Of a stretch of DNA of 64,000 nucleotides, positions 56,784-64,000 are shown one piece after another. How positions within the stretch are numbered: the first letter of the stretch is position 1; every line of letters starts with the position of its first letter. Made by a program: the position numbers and the translations under genes. The notes under the pieces were generated by a model. It ran no database searches. It was not told the origin of the DNA and worked only from the letters and a program-made list of their open reading frames with translations. The stretch comes from Hyalella azteca. Lineage: Eukaryota; Arthropoda; Malacostraca; Amphipoda; Hyalellidae. The DNA lies in NCBI RefSeq assembly GCF_000764305.2, contig NW_025933058.1:324121-388120 (forward strand). The letters are read 5' to 3'.

Positions 56784-59280
56784 TAGAATAATTTTTACCC
56801 ATGGACTCATCCGCCTCGACAGCTGTGGAAGACTGAAGCTCTTCTTGTACAAATTGTCCATGGAAGCTGATATTGCAGATCACAACTCAACAAGTCTGGT
56901 CGTCGTGTTCGGTGTTGTTTCGCCAGCTTTTGATTTGGATTATTATTTTTTTTTTTGCGAGTATCTTGATCTGAGCCTCAATAGTTGACGCTTTGGACCT
57001 CACAGTTACCGCATTTAATCAGAGAATCGATTTCCTAAATTCTTACCGTATTTGAAAAGCCTTTCTTTGTACAGTGAATTAAATTCTCGGGTATACCGTG
57101 CCGTTGAATTTTATAGATTGTTTCTTCTGATACTCCAGGAAATGAACTAACCTTGTGCTCATTCCTTGTATACATGCACTTCGTTGCTACAAAATTATCT
57201 TCGTAAAGTAACTTTACTAATTAGAAGTGAATTGTTTTATAGTTTACATACAATCGCTGACTGGTGTTCGCACCTGCTTGTTAGAAGATTTAATTCGGAC
57301 TGAAAGTTTCGTGACCAAACTGCTAAGGCTCCTTATTTGACCAGACAAAAGAGTAAAGTTACTTCAATAAGTTGTAACATTTACAATTTAAATGATAAGA
57401 ACGAAGTCTTCCTCGCTTTAAGGCTTGGATACTTTTTTTAACTCGAAGGAGAGGGGCTTGTAATTGCGTAAATACTTGGTAAGTATATTTATTTACATTA
57501 AGTGTTCTCACCATGGTTTGTAAATACTGTACAGTTGCTGCACAATTCCCGAAATTCTCAGCTCGGAAATCGATTTAAAGCATGACTAATTTTTAGAATT
57601 CCCTCGTTTTTTTTCCGGTTTGATCACGGAGTACGTTCAGCAAAAACGTTCAGGATTTGTTGAGGCTATTCGTTGAATGGCTGCCGCGCAGCCTCGGGCC
57701 TTTGAACTTTTTAATCGCAGGATACACGCATGATAGAATTACTGTAGATGGTTGATTTTACCGTTCGACTTAACGTATGGGGGAACTATAGTCTTCTTCA
57801 GTTCTTCCGATTTGTGTCATTGATAACGTAGAATTTAATTTTATATAGATATAAATTGTAAGTAAGGTATATCTTGGAAGCCCATTGTAACTTACTGAAA
57901 TTATATCATTAACTCTAAGATATTGCGTTTAGTACTCGCATTTTCATTATAATGGAAAGGTTTACCAAAGCCCTAGCGGTCGCTGAAGGTCTCCATTACC
58001 GCCAATTTCTGGGAAAGAGCAAGAGGTTCCGAATTTCGCGGTCTTACATCCCATTAAAATATCCATATGCTAAGGAGAGCGATGGCCCATGATAGTGTCT
58101 ATGGAATGTTGAGGATTCCAAGATTCCTGTTGAGGATTTCAAGATTCCTTCTTAAAGGAATCTTGGAAACTAGTTCATGCAGCCCCTCGACAGAACGGGT
58201 TGCAGTTGTGACGTACATGTCAGAATGCCGTCGTTCATTGGAGGATGTTGCTCTTGGTTCAAGATGCAGACATCCCACCAAACACGACGCGCGGCAACTC
58301 TGAAGACATCCGCTGCACGACTCGGAGCAGCCTTAAGACAGTGAGTGCTGATGGAAGCAGAGGATTTAGCAGTCTACATGAATAGCAGTCAACTCAACGT
58401 TTCGAAAAGGTGTTCTCGTTTCTTAATCCAACAATCCTATCGCGTGACAGTTCGGCCTGTCCGGGCATAATTGGAATGCCGCGCACGAGCTCGGCACAAA
58501 GCAACTAATAATAGGTTTTCTGTCGCCTCAGAAAAACGAAATCTATTTCGAGCTGAAAGTCCAATGCTCATTCACGCAGCGCCGTCGTTCTCAAGCGTTT
58601 CAGACTTGAAGTCTGGCCCACTCGACTGGTGGTCATTTGTCAGCTTTTTCCAGTGCGGGTGTCCCCTCAACGGTTTCTATCCCTCGATTCAGTGGTAAAT
58701 GTGAGCGCTGTCGCCAAGGTACGCCTATTCTGCGTAAGATGCGTGTGACACATCACGTTGGTATACTTGACGAGACTAGGGCTCCTGGTTTGGTTACTTT
58801 AGGTTAGATATCGCTTGAGGAGGTTGACTGCTCTGAACTGAACTCGGGAGGACTTGCCGCAGCATCCTAGCCAGGGTTTCGTCCCGCTTCAGTTGGAGGG
58901 TATCTGGATAGTAGTTTCTTCGGGCTACTTCTCGCTCTAGCTACTCTAAGTCAAGTCGGTGCATAATTTGAGACGGAAATTCAGGATGTTGCAGTCCTTC
59001 AGTGCCGCGAATAAAATCCTGGGAGTTAATTAAGGTTCAAGATCGACACGTTAACTCGATTCTGTTCATTATTCACGAACGTGAAGTCATCAGAAGGTAG
59101 TAGTCGTTTCGTGAGTATCTAAAGGTAGCTCAATGCTGCCTAATGAAAAGAACGTAATAAATGCTTTTGCGTAAAGACATTGACATCTCCGATAGGTCGA
59201 GTGGGCAATAAGCAACCGTTTCATTTCAGCTTCAAGTATATTTTACACTGGTTTCGACGTAATTTCCAGACCAGTTTCAT
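56784..59280. other. Intergenic DNA between the convergent genes
   Basis: Contains the 3' UTRs of cyclin B3 (plus) and DPH7 (minus). No canonical AATAAA was found close to either stop. Positions 57950-59000 have higher GC than the rest, but only short ORFs without domain or splice support. An inverted pair 'aagattcctt..aaggaatctt' lies at 58141-58168. Confidence 0.5.
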
Positions 59281-62233
59281 CTACACGTCTGCAACCCAGA
59301 GCGAGGCTTTCTTGTCATAAAACGACGCTGTGACAATCGTTCCCATCAGATTTTCACTCCAACACCAGTCTCCTCCATACGCTAAACTGTTGTGGCCTTC
59401 GTACTTAACAACAACCTCAGGGTGCAATGGGTCGTCCGCCACAGCTATGATCTGTTGGAACGAGACAAGTTCATCATAATAACAAGCATTGTAAATAGGA
59501 AGAAAGATGGTAACAAGAGTATTCAGCTTTCCGTAAAAACAAAGTATCTGCGAATATGTTGAATCATCGTAGATATTGCTCACACTTCTAACTTGTTCCA
59601 CAAGAGCCAATATTTTTTACGTTCGTTATTACTTCTTATATTTTAATTCAGCGTTGGCAAATTGTTATGGCTTGGCTTGAACCTTCTTCTGTACCGTGAA
59701 AGTTTTGATTAATCGTCAGTGTCAATCAGTCAAGTCTACACGTTTGACAGAAATTAGTTGGCAACAAGCAACTGCTTTGTGAAGGTGTGCAGACTGCTGT
59801 CCGCTCCGCCGCATTATTGTCACTCTTGCCATTAATTGCTTTGTCATTCGTTGTTTTTATCGTCGTCTGTGCTATGAAATATATTTTCGTTTATTTCTTA
59901 TATTCTGTTATTTTACTCAAAAACTTTCAACCTATAAGTGATTATATATACGTGCCAATAGGCCCTAAATCATCAAGCCTAGTATAGTTTATCAAAAAAA
60001 GTATAGTAATTACTTTTCAAAGCCAACACTTCTAAAGAGGCCAGTGTCTCCGATGTTACACATGTATGACGAATTCATTTTATTTATAAATATAAAAGAC
60101 ATGTAATTTTTAATTTTTTTAATAGAAATAAAAAATAAAATAATTTTCAAATTAGTTTAGTTGCCAAATGTTTACTAGCGCTTCAGCTATTAAGCTATCT
60201 CGCACCGAAAGTCAATATTAACATCACCAAAGAGGTGGAAGGTCTCAATTATCAAAAGGTTCTCAAATCAAAAATTGTTCATCACCCACGAGGAGTGGAA
60301 GGTCTGCGATGTCCAGCCCGCTGAAGCTGGCTTGAAAGAAGCAGCGTTAGCATCTCAAAGAGACGAAGTGACAAGGAGGGACAGGTGAAAAGCAAAATGA
60401 AACGAAGACACTAACAAGAGGTCGCTTACACGGGACGTCGGTCGCCCGCTCGCCCGCACGAGCGAGACAGAAAAGGAAACTGTAAGGAATCCTACCTACA
60501 TAATAAATTGATGTAAGGAATCCTACCTACATAATAACTTAACCCCACAACTGAGATCTGCAGTCAGACACCGCGAGCTCAGCGGTGGGGCGCTGAGGAA
60601 CATCCCCCTATGAGTGCGAAATCCCATAGGACTTCAGACGAGCAGACACCCGTCAGAAGTTGATTCAAGCATTGTCTCCAACTTTACGCAAGTGTGCAAA
60701 ATTTCAGATATATTGGACAGGTAGAAGTGTGTTAAATATCAATTATACGATTAGTAACAAGCAAACAAACAGCAAGAAGAAGAGAAGTGTTGTAATATGA
60801 ACACATCTCTACCTGGAAGTGATTGTACATGCAAGCAGCCAAGAGGTGCGTCCCAGCGCTGGGTCTCCACTTGAGACGCCACACGCCTCCGTCGACGCGT
60901 GTTTCACTCAAAGGTCGTCGCCAGTTTCTGGCATCCCACAGCCGCACCACCTCGTCATAACTTCCGCTTGCCACCTGGGCACAGAAATAAGATGAAATCC
61001 AGCTCATACAAAGTAAAGCTAACTTTCATACTCATTTTCAAAAGTTGTCTATTCGTTATCAATTGGTAACAGGAAAGTCAATCGATAATAATCATCATTA
61101 ACTTGTTCAAACATTGGAGCATATACTTCCGTGGTAACAAATGCGAATTGAAGCCGCTTGGCAACTCAGGTTCATAAAGTTAAAGCCGAAGGAGGCTCTG
61201 TGGCCTCCCAATAATGGATCCCCGAGCCATTTTTGGCTTTGGTCTGCAAGCAACATGAACACCGTGTTTCGCAACGGCAGTAATGATCATATATTAGAAA
61301 TACTGACACTGTACATAAAACTGTAGTAAACATAAAAACGCGAAGATAACTAACCTGATGCTCGCGCAGCTCGTTAGCGTGAAAACTCGTTACTCCTCCA
61401 TCATGGGATTTGCAAAAATACGGACTTTCAAGTCCGATCCTGAGATCGTATCCTCTGAGCTTGCTGTCGTCACCGCCCGAGTAGACGATGTCATTTTGCC
61501 AGTAGTTGAAAGCAGTGATCCAAGCCTCGTATGCATGACATTGAGCGAAGCTGACGCGCGACAAATTAGAGTTAGAGAACTCGTAGACGCTCACATTCCC
61601 TCCAGAATCACTCACAGAAATCTTTGGCGACTCAGTTGCGTACTTTCGATTGGACCAATCCAGGGACAACGCAAGCACGTCTTGTCCTTCAAGGAACTTT
61701 CTGCACAGAATTTCAAGCGACGGATTCTCTTCTTCCTCTCGAAGTTTTAGTATCACGAGTTCGCCATCAGAGGTGACAACTCCCAACAAAATGAGGCCTG
61801 ACACTTTTTGACAACTCCACTTCATATCTAAAATACCAGCCATTTTTATTTCCTGAAGATCGTGCTTCTTGTTCCTGTGCACCAATTTATGCAAGTATAG
61901 ACAACCCTTCCTTTTTTGCTTCCCTCCATCTTCACCTGAACGTCGTTTGCTGCAGTCAAGACTCGTGGTCCCTAAGACTAAATCTTCTTGAGCAGATCTT
62001 TGTTCCTTCACAACCTCGGAAATGTTTTCTGGTTCCGCGAGAGTTGTGACTTCATTTCCGTCAACAGACTGTTTCTCTTGATGCACAGTATTTGATGATA
62101 TGTCGTTGCCACCTTTTTCTTCCAATTGGTACGTACCAATAACAAAAACGTCTTGGAAAGGTAGTAATGGACAGAACTCAGCACTGTCGGCGTAATATTC
62201 GGTCGACCACTGAAGTAACTTTTCAGTCTTCAT
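59281..62233 (-). CDS. DPH7: Diphthine methyltransferase (DPH7/WDR85), WD40 protein
   Basis: Three coding exons on the minus strand: 62233-61355 (293 codons from ATG), 60974-60813 (54 codons), 59451-59281 (56 codons plus TAG). All are phase 0 with GT-AG borders, giving 403 aa; human DPH7 is about 450. DPH7 removes the methyl ester from the methylated diphthine intermediate on elongation factor 2, allowing the final amidation in diphthamide synthesis, in the cytosol. The N-terminus (TEYYADSAEFCPL, IGTYQLEE) matches the family's first blade. A charged loop (~40-115) is followed by WD40 blades: ILDMKWSC, SLDWSN, ITAFNYW..YSGGDDSKLRGYDLR (251-265), GSYDEVVRLWDARNWRRPL (297-315), GGVWRLKWRP. The family motif EGHNSLAYGGDWCW and the last blade ASFYDKKASLWVAD close the propeller. 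The start is the first ATG after in-frame stops. A 5' UTR exon may exist further right. Confidence 0.95.
59452..60812 (-). other. DPH7 intron 2
   Basis: AT-rich. Contains a 30-bp direct duplication (tgtaaggaatcctacctaca, 60480-60540) and two loose copies of 'gaggagtggaaggtct' at 60230-60310. No exon recognised. Confidence 0.5.
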
Positions 62234-64000
62234 GATTCAGAAATATTCCTGAAAAGTAGGATCGTTTCTAAATTAATTAATTCGCATCTTACAAAAATTA
62301 GATAAAAAAGGTAATACACTAGCCATAAATAAACAGTCAATTTCTTCCGATGATCGGTCACTTTAATTATATTAATCATCAGTCTAGACAAGTTCCTTGA
62401 ATGCCAATGAAGTAGTTGCATCACAGTAGAAATAATAAAACAACTTACAAATGCCAGTCCTCTTGTACGAAGATTTTGACAGCACGACTTCCCGGAACCT
62501 GTCATTCAGACAAAATAGTTATTAAAACTCAAATAAACGATCTTCCAAAAGTGAATACAAACAAGTAGATCAGTGAAGTGGACGATGAGTTATGTCACCA
62601 TGGCAGTCAGAGAGAGATAAGGCATCATGTTAATCGATTCAACTAACTTATGCTATATAATTAATAATAATACATACCTAATTAAAAAAATTATGTAAGC
62701 TACATTCCGAAAGTAGCGTGAATTTAGCAAAACAGAGAACAAGGGTTTTCACTACTATCAAATCAGGAACTGTTCGAAATACAATTCGTAGCACTTAAAA
62801 CTCACTTCATTAAACGAAGAGTAGTGGTTCAGCACATGATCGAAGGGTTTCCTGAAAATAAAAAGTATTGAAATACGCGTCAAAGGTAACAAGCTGAAAA
62901 ATTGTACAAAGTGGGGTCAGTGAAGTAGACGGTGATTATTGTCAACATGGCAATCAGGTGTAGAGAAAACATCATACATAATCAAAGATGTGCACGCAAA
63001 AATGATGACAAGCTATACAACTCAATATCCCAAATGCACCGAACCAGAAACCGCTAATTTTATCACTAAATTAAAATATACGGCAAGTAACCATTATAAA
63101 ACAGCTTAGAACATAAGTCGATGTGAATGAACACTAAATCCAGTGGCATATAAAATTGAAGTTGCAGTTAAACCAAGAAAACTTGATCCCCACATAACCT
63201 ATTAAGCTATCGCTCAAGTAATACCAACCTAAATTTTGAAGGCCGAAGCTCGCATTATGAACGTAATTTGTACTTGGTATGAAACGAATCTGAAAAATAA
63301 TTCAATTGGTTAGATATAAGCCCAACTGTCAATAAAAAAACACGCACACACACACAGTTCGTCAGTAATACCAAACAGTCATGAAGAAATCAGACTGGGG
63401 CGGTATCAAAATCATCATTTGTACAATTAGTTAAAGTCGTTAAACTCTTTATCATTATAGTTTACTTATGGGAAATTGTTAGTAGAATACCTATGTAACT
63501 TGCATATGGAGACAACTTTGAATTGGGAGAGGGGGAATAAAATCACAATATGAATTTCATGCAATATAGGCATGTTATCGGCACTGATGCTAGAACCTTC
63601 CAACTGTTTCTCATTTGAATAGATATGCAGCGATTTCTCCACTACTAATATTGGAGTCCTTTTCTTCACTACAGTAATCACTCCTAACACATTAGCTACT
63701 TTCAACTAATCCTTAATATTGTCGATGCGGTCACGCCATTTTTGTGGCGAGACAAGACACGCGTATCCCTCTTCCAGACTTGGAAATTATTTCCTCGTTC
63801 AATTCAATTGTTAATCAGTTTCTTTTCACTAAAGTTCAACCATCACTCTTAACCTGCTTTGGAAGCATGACTCAGGGCTGTGATCATTCAAAATAAAGCA
63901 CAAAAATCACCAAATAGGATGTGAACAGATAAAGATAACGAAAGTCCGATCGAAGCTGAATCTTCGAGTGAGCCGTCATGTGACTCATGTCGTCTAGGAA
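62234..64000. other. AT-rich 5' flank of DPH7
   Basis: No gene recognised. A ~60-base motif (agatcagtgaagtggacgat..tgtcaccatggcagtcag) at 62569-62612 is repeated at 62917-62957 in diverged form. A short (CA)n tract lies at 63343-63355. DPH7 promoter elements could not be placed. Confidence 0.5.

Noticed and set aside
58067..58698. Short ORFs in a GC-richer patch between cyclin B3 and DPH7
   Set aside because: No domain, no splice continuity, both strands equally open; probably UTR or intergenic DNA.

Overview
This is a eukaryotic nuclear contig. Its genes are split by GT-AG introns, it carries eukaryote-only families (cyclin B3, the diphthamide enzyme DPH7, a MARVEL/CMTM-type protein), and it holds Tc1/mariner elements, a tRNA-derived SINE and a non-LTR retrotransposon. 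AT-rich intergenic DNA, dense minisatellites and arthropod-style transposons suggest an arthropod, perhaps a malacostracan crustacean such as an amphipod. That placement is inference.

Layout. (a) 1-4.1 kb: an 18-bp minisatellite at the left edge, then AT-rich DNA with tandem copies of a short dispersed element. (b) 4.1-12.4 kb, plus strand: an ANKRD33-like ankyrin-repeat gene, 5' end not resolved, whose exon/intron borders are unusually often duplicated in tandem. (c) 12.4-20.4 kb: a 12-bp array, a dead Tc1 element with 202-bp inverted ends, a 48-bp array, and an intronless minus-strand gene for a type II membrane protein with a repetitive N-glycosylation-rich tail. (d) 20.6-33.3 kb: a near-continuous run of minisatellites, interrupted by a SINE and by the first coding exon of a MARVEL/CMTM-type protein. 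Three Nextera mate-pair junction adapters are embedded here, so the order of this part is doubtful. (e) 33.7-42.4 kb: AT-rich DNA with no gene I can support, one long hairpin and a perfect palindrome. (f) 42.4-46.2 kb, minus strand: a decayed non-LTR retrotransposon whose endonuclease region is cut by a 952-bp TA-flanked foldback element. (g) 48.4-56.8 kb, plus strand: a complete cyclin B3 gene with 11 coding exons, predicted 546 aa. (h) 59.3-62.2 kb, minus strand: a complete DPH7 gene with 3 coding exons, predicted 403 aa, tail-to-tail with cyclin B3. (i) 62.2-64 kb: AT-rich 5' flank of DPH7.

The genes do not form a pathway. Cyclin B3 drives M-phase CDK activity, DPH7 acts on elongation factor 2, and the ankyrin and membrane proteins have no clear partner here. 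The most notable sequence-level theme is tandem duplication across splice sites in both large genes, which leaves decoy donors and acceptors and, in cyclin B3, a possible frame-preserving 12-nt microexon.
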